Shown in pieces: positions 6,981 through 14,271 of a stretch of DNA of 15,457 nucleotides. A program made the translations under genes and the position numbers. The first letter of the stretch is position 1. Every line of letters starts with the position of its first letter. The stretch is from an uncultured Ruminococcus sp. (GTDB taxonomy: Bacteria; Bacillota; Clostridia; Oscillospirales; Ruminococcaceae). Location: NCBI GenBank assembly GCA_902783235.1, contig CACZQG010000274.1, positions 1 to 15,457 of the forward strand, in the 5' to 3' direction. The notes under the pieces are model-generated. The model worked only from the letters and a program-made list of their open reading frames with translations. It ran no database searches and had not been told where the DNA came from.

Positions 6981-8708
6981 TTATCCGCTTTTTCTGTTTC
7001 TGCGGTCTATATTCTTTCTATGGCTCCTTTTTGGGTTTTCATTATAACTTTTATTCTTATCAAAATGATCTCTGTTTTTCTTTTCTCTTTTTGTAACAGT
7101 GACCTTATTTCCCTTTATCTTTCCGTTTCTCATGGCATTGATAATGTGTTCGGTCTTATTCGTCGGAACCTCAACTACAGTAAAATTGTCATGAATATTA
7201 ATCTTTCCAAAACTTTTTCCTGAAATGCCTGTAGCATCAACTAAAGCACCCAATATGTAATTAGGTTCAATTCTTTGCTTTCTGCCAAGATTTATGCTAA
7301 TTTCCGAAAGCTTTTCACCTTGCCTTTGACGGCTGTTGTTTTTGGACCTAATCTTATCATATTTGCCTGAGGAATGATTATTATTTTGTGATCTTATAAC
7401 CGTAACAGTTGGTATATCATCTATTTCCTTGGAAAAAAACTTATTTAAAAGAGAAAGAGCAATATCATCCGAGTTTTTCCCATTGCGCTTTAGATGCTCA
7501 TAAAGTTCCTGAACCTCAGAAACGATCTTACCACCAAATGTTTTATCATAGCTTTCCAGAAAATTGTTCATTCTTTCGCATATAAAGTGCTTTCTGTCGG
7601 GGAGCTCTGATTCTTTGATCTCAGACTTGGTATTTCTTGCAATACTGTTAAGTTCACCAACCTGCATTTTATTTACTACAAGTGTATGTGCAACCCCTGA
7701 TCGCCCGGCTCTCCCGGTACGACCTATACGATGAACATAGTACTCATTATCCTGTGGTAAATCATAATTGAATACGGCATCAACTCCGTTGATATCTATA
7801 CCTCGTGCAGCAACATCAGTAGCAACTAATATAGAAGTACGTCCAGATTTGAAGGAATTCATTACAGATGTTCGTTGATTTTGCTTCATATCACCATGAA
7901 TACCCACTGCTTTGAAACCTCTTGCGACCAGAAGATCTGTAAGCTCATCAACCATCTTTTTAGTATTACAAAATATCATTGATGAATTATAATCGTGGTA
8001 TTTTAGTAAAAGTATCAGTGCATCAAGTTTCTTTGAATGAGGAACATGATAGTAAAGTTGTTCAATTGCTTCTACAGTGTTGCTTTTGGAAATTGTTTTA
8101 ATTAAAATAGGGGAGTGCTGATATTCCTTTGTAATAGCCAGTATTTCCTGAGGCATTGTAGCCGAAAATAGAACAGTCTGACGATTTTCAGGTATATTAG
8201 ACAGAATCTTTTCAATATCCTCACGAAATCCCATTTGAAGCATTTCATCAGCTTCGTCTAAAACTATCATTTTAAGATTGTGTAGTTTTATGGTGCGGCG
8301 TTTTATATGATCGATAATTCTTCCGGGAGTACCGATAACAATATTTGCGTTATGCTTTAACTGTACTATCTGTCTGTCAATATTTACTCCGCCATATACC
8401 GCAACAGGGTGAACATTTCTTTTGTACCTGCTGAATTTCTTTATCTCATCGCAAGCCTGAGATGCAAGTTCACGAGTAGGACAAAGAATTAGTACCTGAA
8501 CATTTTCTGATATCTTATCAATTATTTCAACAGCCGGTATACCAAAAGCAGCGGTCTTTCCGGTACCGGTATTTGAACGGCCTATAACATCCTTGCCATC
8601 AAGTATAGTAGGAATGCTTTTTTCTTGTATTTCAGTCATCTGTTCAAAGCCGATCTCTTTAATTGCTTTGATTATCTCGGGGGAGAGAGGTAAATCTTCA
8701 AAAAACAT
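6981..8708 (-). CDS. DEAD-box ATP-dependent RNA helicase with DbpA-type RNA-binding tail
   Basis: This 575-residue cytoplasmic RNA helicase has all main motifs in order: Q-motif region (F21, TEIQ), motif I SNTGTGKT (45-52), PTRELA (77-82), TPGR (127-130), DEAD (151-154), SAT (182-184), ARGID (301-305) and HRIGRTGR (326-333). A DbpA/CsdA-type RNA-binding domain follows (about 470-545, INLGRKQRIEPNYILGALVD...GKINIHDNFTVVEVP), and a Lys/Arg-rich tail ends the protein. This architecture suits a CsdA/CshA/DeaD-like role in ribosome assembly or cold-shock RNA unwinding; the exact orthologue is not certain. The ATG is preceded by GAAAGGA. It appears to be the first gene of an operon with the two-component pair, 11 bases downstream. 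Confidence 0.95.
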   Translation of the reverse strand: MFFEDLPLSPEIIKAIKEIGFEQMTEIQEKSIPTILDGKDVIGRSNTGTGKTAAFGIPAVEIIDKISENVQVLILCPTRELASQACDEIKKFSRYKRNVHPVAVYGGVNIDRQIVQLKHNANIVIGTPGRIIDHIKRRTIKLHNLKMIVLDEADEMLQMGFREDIEKILSNIPENRQTVLFSATMPQEILAITKEYQHSPILIKTISKSNTVEAIEQLYYHVPHSKKLDALILLLKYHDYNSSMIFCNTKKMVDELTDLLVARGFKAVGIHGDMKQNQRTSVMNSFKSGRTSILVATDVAARGIDINGVDAVFNYDLPQDNEYYVHRIGRTGRAGRSGVAHTLVVNKMQVGELNSIARNTKSEIKESELPDRKHFICERMNNFLESYDKTFGGKIVSEVQELYEHLKRNGKNSDDIALSLLNKFFSKEIDDIPTVTVIRSQNNNHSSGKYDKIRSKNNSRQRQGEKLSEISINLGRKQRIEPNYILGALVDATGISGKSFGKINIHDNFTVVEVPTNKTEHIINAMRNGKIKGNKVTVTKREKKNRDHFDKNKSYNENPKRSHRKNIDRRNRKSG

Positions 8709-8739
8709 TAATTATATCCTTTCATTCTTGTATACTTTT

Positions 8740-8768
8740 ATAATAACATATTTTGCGTAAAAAGTCAA
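8740..8768 (-). promoter_or_regulatory. promoter of the helicase-regulator-kinase operon
   Basis: On the minus strand TTGACT (8763-8768) and TATTAT (8740-8745) are spaced by 17 bases, giving a start near 8733 and a 24-base leader. Its -35 box lies 7 bases from the -35 box of the divergent recombinase promoter. Confidence 0.65.
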
Positions 8769-8775
8769 ATTGCTC

Positions 8776-8805
8776 TTGCTAAATGTATTTTCTGTATGCT
8801 ATAAT
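8776..8805 (+). promoter_or_regulatory. promoter of the tyrosine recombinase gene
   Basis: TTGCTA (8776-8781) and TATAAT (8800-8805) are 18 bases apart, with an extended TG at 8797-8798. The predicted start is about 8811, leaving a leader of about 70 bases that contains the 28-base palindrome. Confidence 0.65.
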
Positions 8806-8835
8806 AAAAGAGAAGGTAAAAAACAAAAATGCATC

Positions 8836-8863
8836 ATTTCGCTAAATGCAAATTTAGCGAAAT
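8836..8863. promoter_or_regulatory. perfect 28-base palindrome, dif-like site or operator
   Basis: Arms ATTTCGCTAAA and TTTAGCGAAAT are perfectly complementary and flank the 6-base centre TGCAAA, giving 11 + 6 + 11 bases, the geometry of Xer recombination sites. It lies inside the leader of a Xer-like recombinase, 2 bases upstream of its ribosome binding site. Alternatives are an operator for an unknown repressor or a leader hairpin that limits translation. The palindrome is seen; the function is inferred. Confidence 0.5.
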
Positions 8864-8865
8864 TA

Positions 8866-8873
8866 GAGGAGGT
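8866..8873 (+). promoter_or_regulatory. ribosome binding site fixing the recombinase start
   Basis: GAGGAGGT ends 6 bases before ATG at 8880, which identifies that ATG rather than an in-frame ATG at 8829 as the start. It follows the palindrome after 2 bases, so a hairpin there could affect ribosome access. Confidence 0.85.
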
Positions 8874-8879
8874 AAAATT

Positions 8880-9896
8880 ATGGCAGCTAAGAAAACAGGC
8901 ATCAATCTTAGTGATTATCCGGATTTCATTAATGATTACTGGTATCATCTTACACTTGTTAAGGCTAAGTCAAAACGTACTGCTGAAGGTTATCTTATTG
9001 ATATAAGAACATTTTTCAGATATCTTTTATATATGGAATCATCCGTAGATGGTATAGAGTTTTCAAAAATAGATATAAGTGGATTTGATTTGTCCAGACT
9101 TGAAGATGTAACGCTTCACAAGATCTATGAGTACATATACTTTCTTCATGACGAACGCAATAACAATGATAAGACAGTTGCCCGTAAGGTTTCATCATTA
9201 AAGAGTCTGTTTAAATATCTTACAAAGCAGGTCGGACTTATAAAAAATGACCCGACTCAGAATTTAGAGCTTCCCAGTCTTAAAAAGGCACTTCCAAAGT
9301 ATCTTACTCTTGATGAAAGCAAGACGCTTTTGAAGAACGCTGCCGAAAGTCCTATAGAATCCCCGAGAGATTATTGTATTATAACTCTTTTTCTAAATTG
9401 TGGTATGCGTTTAAGCGAGCTTGTGGGTATGAATATTACAGATATTAATTTTAACGAAAAGAAAGTAAGAATTTTAGGTAAAGGTAATAAGGAACGCATT
9501 GTTTATCTTAATGATGCCTGTATAAAAGCATTGAAGGATTATCTTGATTCCCGTGAAAATTCTGTTATTGATCCAAAGGCTGTTTTTTTAAGCAAAAAAG
9601 GCGGTCGAATCAGCAGAAGACGTGTTGAGCAGATAGTTGAACAGATTCTTCGTCAGAGTGGTCTGTCAGGAAGAGGTTTGTCTGTACATAAGCTGCGTCA
9701 TACTGCTGCCACACTTATGTATCAGTATGGTAATGTTGATACTCTTACTCTTAAAGAGATCCTGGGCCATAAAAGTATTGCAACAACAGAGATATATACC
9801 CATTTATCAAATGATATACTAAAGAAAGCGGCAGACAGCTCCCCGCTTGCTGATTTTGAAAAAAAGTCTGATAGTGAGAATAATGATAATGAATAA
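8880..9896 (+). CDS. tyrosine recombinase, XerC/XerD-like
   Basis: This 338-residue site-specific recombinase breaks and rejoins DNA through a phosphotyrosine intermediate. An N-terminal SAM-like core-binding domain (about 13-125) precedes the catalytic domain, which shows Arg177 (CGMRLSEL), His270 and Arg273 (HKLRH), His297 (GHKS) and the nucleophile Tyr306 (TEIYTH); a Lys in LGKGNKER suits the beta-hairpin lysine. No relaxase, excisionase, phage or conjugation gene lies nearby, and the length and motifs fit chromosomal Xer proteins better than mobile-element integrases. A role in chromosome dimer resolution is inferred. The acidic C-terminal tail (DFEKKSDSENNDNE) is unusual in composition. 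A palindrome with dif-like geometry lies in its leader. Confidence 0.9.
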   Translation: MAAKKTGINLSDYPDFINDYWYHLTLVKAKSKRTAEGYLIDIRTFFRYLLYMESSVDGIEFSKIDISGFDLSRLEDVTLHKIYEYIYFLHDERNNNDKTVARKVSSLKSLFKYLTKQVGLIKNDPTQNLELPSLKKALPKYLTLDESKTLLKNAAESPIESPRDYCIITLFLNCGMRLSELVGMNITDINFNEKKVRILGKGNKERIVYLNDACIKALKDYLDSRENSVIDPKAVFLSKKGGRISRRRVEQIVEQILRQSGLSGRGLSVHKLRHTAATLMYQYGNVDTLTLKEILGHKSIATTEIYTHLSNDILKKAADSSPLADFEKKSDSENNDNE

Positions 9897-9933
9897 ATCC
9901 TCTATTTCTTATTATATAATTTTTATATTTTTA

Positions 9934-9962
9934 TTGATTTTAGAACAATAATATGGTATAAT
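9934..9962 (+). promoter_or_regulatory. near-consensus promoter facing the folded element
   Basis: TTGATT (9934-9939) and TATAAT (9957-9962) are separated by 17 bases. The predicted start at about 9969 is almost exactly at the base of the first hairpin (9972-9984). It may serve a structured RNA, the hybrid kinase gene at 10207, or both. Confidence 0.6.
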
Positions 9963-9970
9963 TATTCAAT

Positions 9971-10099
9971 AAGGGGCATCGCCCCGTCATTCAACGAACG
10001 ACTTAGGGCATTTGCCCCTTAGTCTTTCAGTGGGGGATTGAATTCCCCCACTGAAAGACTAAGATGACCGCCGCCTAAGAGGCGGGGGACATAAGTCGT
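9971..10099 (+). ncRNA. candidate structured RNA or palindromic element
   Basis: The stretch holds a hairpin GGGGC/GCCCC (9972-9984). A closing stem ACGACTTA (9998-10005) with TAAGTCGT (10092-10099) encloses three hairpins: GGGC/GCCC (10006-10017), a perfect 20-pair stem 10018-10037 with 10044-10063 around a 6-base loop, and CCGCCT/AGGCGG (10071-10085). GTCAT (9986-9990) can also pair with ATGAC (10064-10068), crossing the closing stem as a pseudoknot. AAGGGGCA with TGCCCCTT gives an alternative fold. No T-tract follows, so it is not an ordinary terminator. It could be a leader RNA for the kinase downstream, a free small RNA, or a remnant of a palindrome-ended (IS200/IS605-type) element. I do not recognise a known RNA family. 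Confidence 0.45.
10018..10063. repeat. perfect 20-bp inverted repeat
   Basis: Left arm 10018-10037 and right arm 10044-10063 match without mismatch, including TTTCAGTGGGGG facing CCCCCACTGAAA, with loop TTGAAT. It is the longest perfect inverted repeat I found in the window and is the core of the larger folded element around it. Confidence 0.9.
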
Positions 10100-10206
10100 G
10101 AGTTATATCATGATGTATACGTATCATATTATATTTGTTTTCCAAAACATAAATCATTTAACTTTTTTCGACTGTGTTTCGGAATTCAACATAACAGGTG
10201 AATATA

Positions 10207-13200
10207 ATGAAAAAAATATTGTTCAATCTTTCGGAAATAAGACGATTTGGAACTAAATATATATTAGTTTTCATTCTGGCATTTGGATTATTTCTTTCTG
10301 TAGTTATGGCTAATTTCAAGTTTGTACGAAGCTGGATCGAAACCACAACAGCTGTTCAGGGAGAGCTTGATTCCTATAAAGCATCTGAGGATTTTAGTAA
10401 CATAATTGACAAATTTATCAAGACAACTGACGTTATGTCAGGTATTCTAAATGATATGCTTGCCAGTGGAGCCTCAGATGAAGAAGTAGATAAGGTCATG
10501 AGGGAACACTCAAAAAACGCAAAAAAATCCATATTCTCAAAAACTGATGGGTTCTATTCATACTATAATGGTACATTTATTGGCTATGAGTCGTGGAATC
10601 CTAAAAGCAGGTATATTGTTGAGGAGCATTCATGGTATAAGGAGATCGTTAACGGTAAAGGAAAAATAGTAATGACAGAGCCTTTCGTCGATGAAGTGAA
10701 CAATGTTTATATGTTTACAATCGGACAGCTTTTGTCAGATAATAAATCAGTCATTGCCATTGATCTTTCTGTAGAAGATATTCAGGATTCAAATTTCGAT
10801 TTTCTTAATGGAAGTATTGAGGGAAAATCATTTATTATAAGTGCTAAAGGTGTTGTTATCGCCTCCTCTGACAAGGATATGATAGGTACCAATGCCTACA
10901 AAAAGAATGGTATACTTGCTGATGCATCGAAAAGTAATATTAAAAACCGACATCAGTGTCAGGTAAAGTATAACGGACACAATTACTTTATATATCTTCG
11001 GGAAATATATGATGGTTGGTATACTGTTAGTGCAATAAGCACAGAGAATGCAATAAAGAAGCAAAACTATTTTAGTGCATTTGAGCTCATATCCCTTTTT
11101 GCTATTGTGTTAGTACTTATGATGCTTGTTTATCATTCCATTAAGAAGAATATTGAATCAGCATCACTGGATTCAAGATTGAATTCTGCTGCAAAGGTAT
11201 ACATATCCATGCATAGTATTGACCTTATAAGTGATACTTTTGAAGAGATAAAATGCAGCAGTCAGAGCTTACGCAAAGCTCTTGATAATGGTATAACTAA
11301 GGCATCCATACACCTGAGAGACGCTATTATGCAATTAACTTCTGATTCAGATCGGGAGGATATGCTTAAATTTGCTGATTTTTATACTTTAAGCGAGAGA
11401 TTGAATAAAACTAATACCATAACACGGGAGTTCAAGACTGTCAACGGTCAGTATTGTCGTGGAAGATTTATTGTTGAAAAACGCAGTGATGATGGTTTGG
11501 TAACAAATGTTGTATGGGCTGTTGAATCCATAGATGCTGAAAAACGCAAGATCTTAAAGCTTGAGGAGGAAAGAAGATTTGCTGAGCTTGAACGCCAGCG
11601 TGCAGAAAGAGAACGCCTTAATGCTGAAAACGAAAGATTGAATGCCATGCTGGATAAAAAGCAGGCAGAGGATGCCAATAAGGCAAAATCATCTTTTTTG
11701 TCAAATATGTCTCATGAAATACGTACCCCTATAAATTCAATTATCGGCATGAATGAAATGATCCTGCGTGAAAGTGATAATCCACAGATATTGAAATATG
11801 CTCAGAATGCAAAGCTTTCATCAATGACTCTTTTGGGTATTGTAAATGATATTCTGGATTTTTCAAAGATAGAAGCAGGAAAGCTTGATATAATAAACGT
11901 AGATTATGATATTTCATCAATGCTTATTGATCTTGTTAACATGATGAAAAGTCGCATCGAGGAAAAAGGGCTGGAATTCATAGTGGATGTTGATCCGGAT
12001 ACTCCTGTAATATTTAATGGAGATGAGATAAGGATCAAACAAGTAATAACAAATCTGCTTACCAACGCTGCAAAATACACACCCAAAGGCTCTGTAACAT
12101 TCAGCATTGGATATTTAAAGGGTGATTCAGACAATGAAGGCAGCCTGAAGGTCACTGTTGAAGATACAGGTATTGGTATAAAAGAAGAAGATATTGAAAA
12201 ATTATTTAATGCGTTTGAGCGTATCGATGAAAAGAGAAATCGAACTATTGAAGGAACCGGGCTGGGAATGAATATTACTCAGCGTCTCTTAGCTCTTATG
12301 AACAGTGAGCTTAATGTTAAAAGCGTTTATGGTAAGGGCTCGGTATTCAGTTTTGTTATTAAGCAAAAGGTTATAAATTCTCAGGGGATCGGGGACTTTA
12401 ATGAAAGACTCGAACGTTCTTATTCTAAATGCAGTGCATACAAAGAAAAGCTTATTGCACCGGAAGCACATATTCTGGTTGTTGATGATACTTCAATGAA
12501 TATAACTGTATTTGTAAATCTCTTAAAGAAAACAGAAATGGATATTGACACTGCTGAAAGCGGTGATAAATGTATCAAGCTTACAAATAATAAGAAATAT
12601 GATATCATATTTCTTGATCACCGTATGCCCAACAAGGATGGCATAGAGACCCTTGCGGAGCTTAAATCACTTAGTGATAATCCAAATATAGACACTCCTG
12701 TTATATGCTTGACTGCAAATGCCTTGTCCGGTGCCAGAGAAGAATACCTCGCAGCAGGATTCAGTGATTATCTGTCAAAGCCTATCGATCCTGAAAAGCT
12801 GGAAGAAACAATTATCAGATTTCTCCCTCCGGAAGTTGTACATATTGTAGAAGACGAGCAGGCAGAAGACACCACGCAGTATGTACCAGATTTTATTAGA
12901 AATATTGAAGAAATAAACATTGATGCTGGTATTAAAAGTCTTGGCAGTGAAAAGATGTACATGGAAATGCTTGAAATATACACACAGAATCTTGATGAGT
13001 ACATTAATGAAATATCATCTTTGTGGAACAGCAAGGATATCAGAGCTTTAACGATAAAGATCCATGCGATTAAGAGCACAACTCGTTCTATTGGAGCAAT
13101 AAAATTAGGTGATGCAGCACAGAATCTTGAAAATGAAGGAAATGCAGAAAACACTGATGCTATAAGCAGAGATATTTCAGGCTTCATTACATCCCTTAAA

Positions 13201-13467
13201 GCGTTAAAGGATAAGCTCTCCCCTCTCCTTTCAGACAAAGAACCCTTAATGGCTGATGAAGTACTGCCTGAAATGACAGAAGAACAAGTTAAGGAAAAAT
13301 ATGCTCTAATAAAGAAGCATCTTGACGATTTTGATTTTGACAGTGCCGGCGAAATTGTTGAAGAGCTTATTAAGCATAAATTGCCCGAAAGTCAGCAAGA
13401 ATGTTGCCGGGCATTGAAAAGAACTCTTGATGATTTTGATTTTGAAGCAATGATGGAATTGATTTAA
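10207..13467 (+). CDS. hybrid sensor histidine kinase with receiver and HPt domains
   Basis: This 1086-residue membrane phosphorelay protein has TM1 (about 15-35), an extracellular Cache-like sensor (about 37-288, with YNGTFIGYESW and GKIVMTEPFVD), TM2 (about 291-312), a region resembling a degenerate PAS (about 320-445), a charged coiled coil (about 450-497), HisKA with His503 (SNMSHEIRTP), HATPase with Asn620 and Asp653 (DTGIGI) and TGLGMNI, a receiver with Asp804 (IIFLDHRMP), and an HPt domain with His953 (IHAIKSTTRS). The C-terminal tail repeats LDDFDF twice. The phosphate path His503 to Asp804 to His953 needs a separate final regulator, none of which lies nearby. ATG at 10207 is chosen over GTG at 10198 because AGGTG, which overlaps that GTG, is 6 bases upstream. 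The ligand is unknown. Confidence 0.93.
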   Translation: MKKILFNLSEIRRFGTKYILVFILAFGLFLSVVMANFKFVRSWIETTTAVQGELDSYKASEDFSNIIDKFIKTTDVMSGILNDMLASGASDEEVDKVMREHSKNAKKSIFSKTDGFYSYYNGTFIGYESWNPKSRYIVEEHSWYKEIVNGKGKIVMTEPFVDEVNNVYMFTIGQLLSDNKSVIAIDLSVEDIQDSNFDFLNGSIEGKSFIISAKGVVIASSDKDMIGTNAYKKNGILADASKSNIKNRHQCQVKYNGHNYFIYLREIYDGWYTVSAISTENAIKKQNYFSAFELISLFAIVLVLMMLVYHSIKKNIESASLDSRLNSAAKVYISMHSIDLISDTFEEIKCSSQSLRKALDNGITKASIHLRDAIMQLTSDSDREDMLKFADFYTLSERLNKTNTITREFKTVNGQYCRGRFIVEKRSDDGLVTNVVWAVESIDAEKRKILKLEEERRFAELERQRAERERLNAENERLNAMLDKKQAEDANKAKSSFLSNMSHEIRTPINSIIGMNEMILRESDNPQILKYAQNAKLSSMTLLGIVNDILDFSKIEAGKLDIINVDYDISSMLIDLVNMMKSRIEEKGLEFIVDVDPDTPVIFNGDEIRIKQVITNLLTNAAKYTPKGSVTFSIGYLKGDSDNEGSLKVTVEDTGIGIKEEDIEKLFNAFERIDEKRNRTIEGTGLGMNITQRLLALMNSELNVKSVYGKGSVFSFVIKQKVINSQGIGDFNERLERSYSKCSAYKEKLIAPEAHILVVDDTSMNITVFVNLLKKTEMDIDTAESGDKCIKLTNNKKYDIIFLDHRMPNKDGIETLAELKSLSDNPNIDTPVICLTANALSGAREEYLAAGFSDYLSKPIDPEKLEETIIRFLPPEVVHIVEDEQAEDTTQYVPDFIRNIEEINIDAGIKSLGSEKMYMEMLEIYTQNLDEYINEISSLWNSKDIRALTIKIHAIKSTTRSIGAIKLGDAAQNLENEGNAENTDAISRDISGFITSLKALKDKLSPLLSDKEPLMADEVLPEMTEEQVKEKYALIKKHLDDFDFDSAGEIVEELIKHKLPESQQECCRALKRTLDDFDFEAMMELI

Positions 13468-13556
13468 CCTCAATCTTTATGTTATGATCAAATCATATAT
13501 GCAAATGTCATTGAGGTAGGTGTATACACAGTTTTGACTTCACATACACTTTTTAT
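13468..13556 (+). terminator. weak hairpins after the hybrid kinase gene
   Basis: CCTCAAT (13468-13474) can pair with ATTGAGG (about 13510-13516), enclosing TATGAT-CAA-ATCATA. Further on, GTGTAT and ATACAC (13520-13549) are followed by TTTTT. The second is a possible but weak intrinsic terminator, with only 6 pairs and a long loop. Confidence 0.35.
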
Positions 13557-13557
13557 C

Positions 13558-13748
13558 TTAAGGCAATACCACACAAAGACTGTGCGTCAGATTGACCGTC
13601 AGATTTTTCGTTAGATTGTACAAAATCGATGCAGGCATACTGGCGTAACCCAAGGGCATTGGTGTTTCGATCCAAATCAAAGATTTGGTGAAACACTGGC
13701 GGATGACGTGCAAAGCCGTCAGGCACTCTTTGTGCGGTGCTGCCTTAA
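13558..13748. repeat. full-length inverted-repeat (MITE-like) element, copy A
   Basis: The 22-base ends (13558-13579 and 13727-13748) are inverted copies with 3 differences, all transitions, beginning TTAAGGCA. The 191-base interior has a 12-base unit repeated three times (13585-13620: CGTCAGATTGAC, CGTCAGATTTTT, CGTTAGATTGTA) and a hairpin at about 13663-13695 (GTGTTTC/GAAACAC plus CCAAATC/GATTTGG). There is no transposase gene, and a 76-codon open frame across it has no recognisable domain. Parts match copies B, C and D. It lies between convergent genes, where insertion is likely harmless. It could be a non-autonomous transposable element; no target duplication is clear. Confidence 0.8.
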
Positions 13749-13769
13749 TACGTAATAACTCAAAATAAT

Positions 13770-13804
13770 AAGAAAATAGGCTGCTCAAATAGTGGGCAGC
13801 CTAT
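13770..13804 (-). terminator. intrinsic terminator of the E1-like/JAMM operon
   Basis: On the minus strand, ATAGGCTGC and GCAGCCTAT form a perfect 9-pair stem (13796-13804 with 13776-13784) around an 11-base loop, followed by TTTTCTTATTATTTT. It is 57 bases past the JAMM gene stop. Confidence 0.82.
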
Positions 13805-13860
13805 AAGTTTATCTATGAGTGTTCTTTTTATCCATTTCATTAGTGCAATACTACTTGACC

Positions 13861-14271
13861 TCATTCTATTATCAGTTCCTCCCTGCTCACTATATTTCCC
13901 TGAATGCGAAAGGAATTCAGTACGGGATGTTCTTTCAATAGAGAGAGAATAAGATAGCTTGCGTTTCCGTCATACGCAAGACGTATGTCCTCTTTAGAGG
14001 GACGAGATGGGGTATTAGGATGAGAGTGCCAGTTACCAAGTGGTATAAGTCCCACGCTTCTCATATCTCTAACAGATTTTAGCTGTTCAACAGGGTCGAT
14101 TGAGAAATGATCCTCAGAATTGTCGATATTTTTAAGAAAATAAATTCTTTTAATAGTTTTCACTTCACCGGAGCACTCGCCTGCGATAAGTCCACAAGCT
14201 TCAATAGGTGCTTTTCTTATGGCATAGGACACCATTATTTCATAGTTGGCTTTGCTTAAAAATATCTTCAT
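13861..14271 (-). CDS. JAMM (M67) metallopeptidase, Mec/CysO-peptidase-like
   Basis: This 136-residue protein is a stand-alone JAB1/MPN/Mov34 zinc isopeptidase domain. The full JAMM signature is present: Glu24, then His82-Ser-His84-Pro, Ser92 and Asp95 (GNWHSHPNTPSRPSKEDI). Small bacterial members of this family cleave amino-acid or protein adducts from the C-terminus of ubiquitin-like sulfur carriers; the Mec-CysO pair in cysteine synthesis is the established example. The start overlaps the stop of the E1-like gene as ATATGA with no strong ribosome binding site, indicating translational coupling. No sulfur carrier protein or cysteine synthase is next to it, so the exact substrate is inferred only from the family and its partner. 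Confidence 0.9.
   Translation of the reverse strand: MKIFLSKANYEIMVSYAIRKAPIEACGLIAGECSGEVKTIKRIYFLKNIDNSEDHFSIDPVEQLKSVRDMRSVGLIPLGNWHSHPNTPSRPSKEDIRLAYDGNASYLILSLLKEHPVLNSFRIQGNIVSREELIIE

Noticed and set aside
8829..8879. Upstream in-frame ATG for the recombinase
   Set aside because: This extension would translate the 28-base palindrome and the ribosome binding site itself; GAGGAGGT is ideally placed for ATG at 8880.
8880..9896. Recombinase as integrase of a genomic island
   Set aside because: No tRNA-end duplication, excisionase, phage or conjugation genes are in the window, the nearby ssrA 3' end is intact with its own terminator, and flanking genes are housekeeping or signalling types.
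10018..10063. Long perfect hairpin as the recombinase gene's intrinsic terminator
   Set aside because: No T-tract follows on either strand, and it is nested in a larger closed structure downstream of a promoter.
9971..10099. CRISPR array
   Set aside because: The repeated pieces are inverted, not direct repeats with unique spacers of constant length, and there are no cas genes.
10198..10206. GTG start for the hybrid kinase
   Set aside because: The GTG overlaps the AGGTG ribosome binding site that serves the ATG at 10207.
13558..13788. 76-codon minus-strand open frame
   Set aside because: It is almost entirely the inverted-repeat element plus its flank; the start lies in the downstream terminator hairpin and no transposase motif is present.
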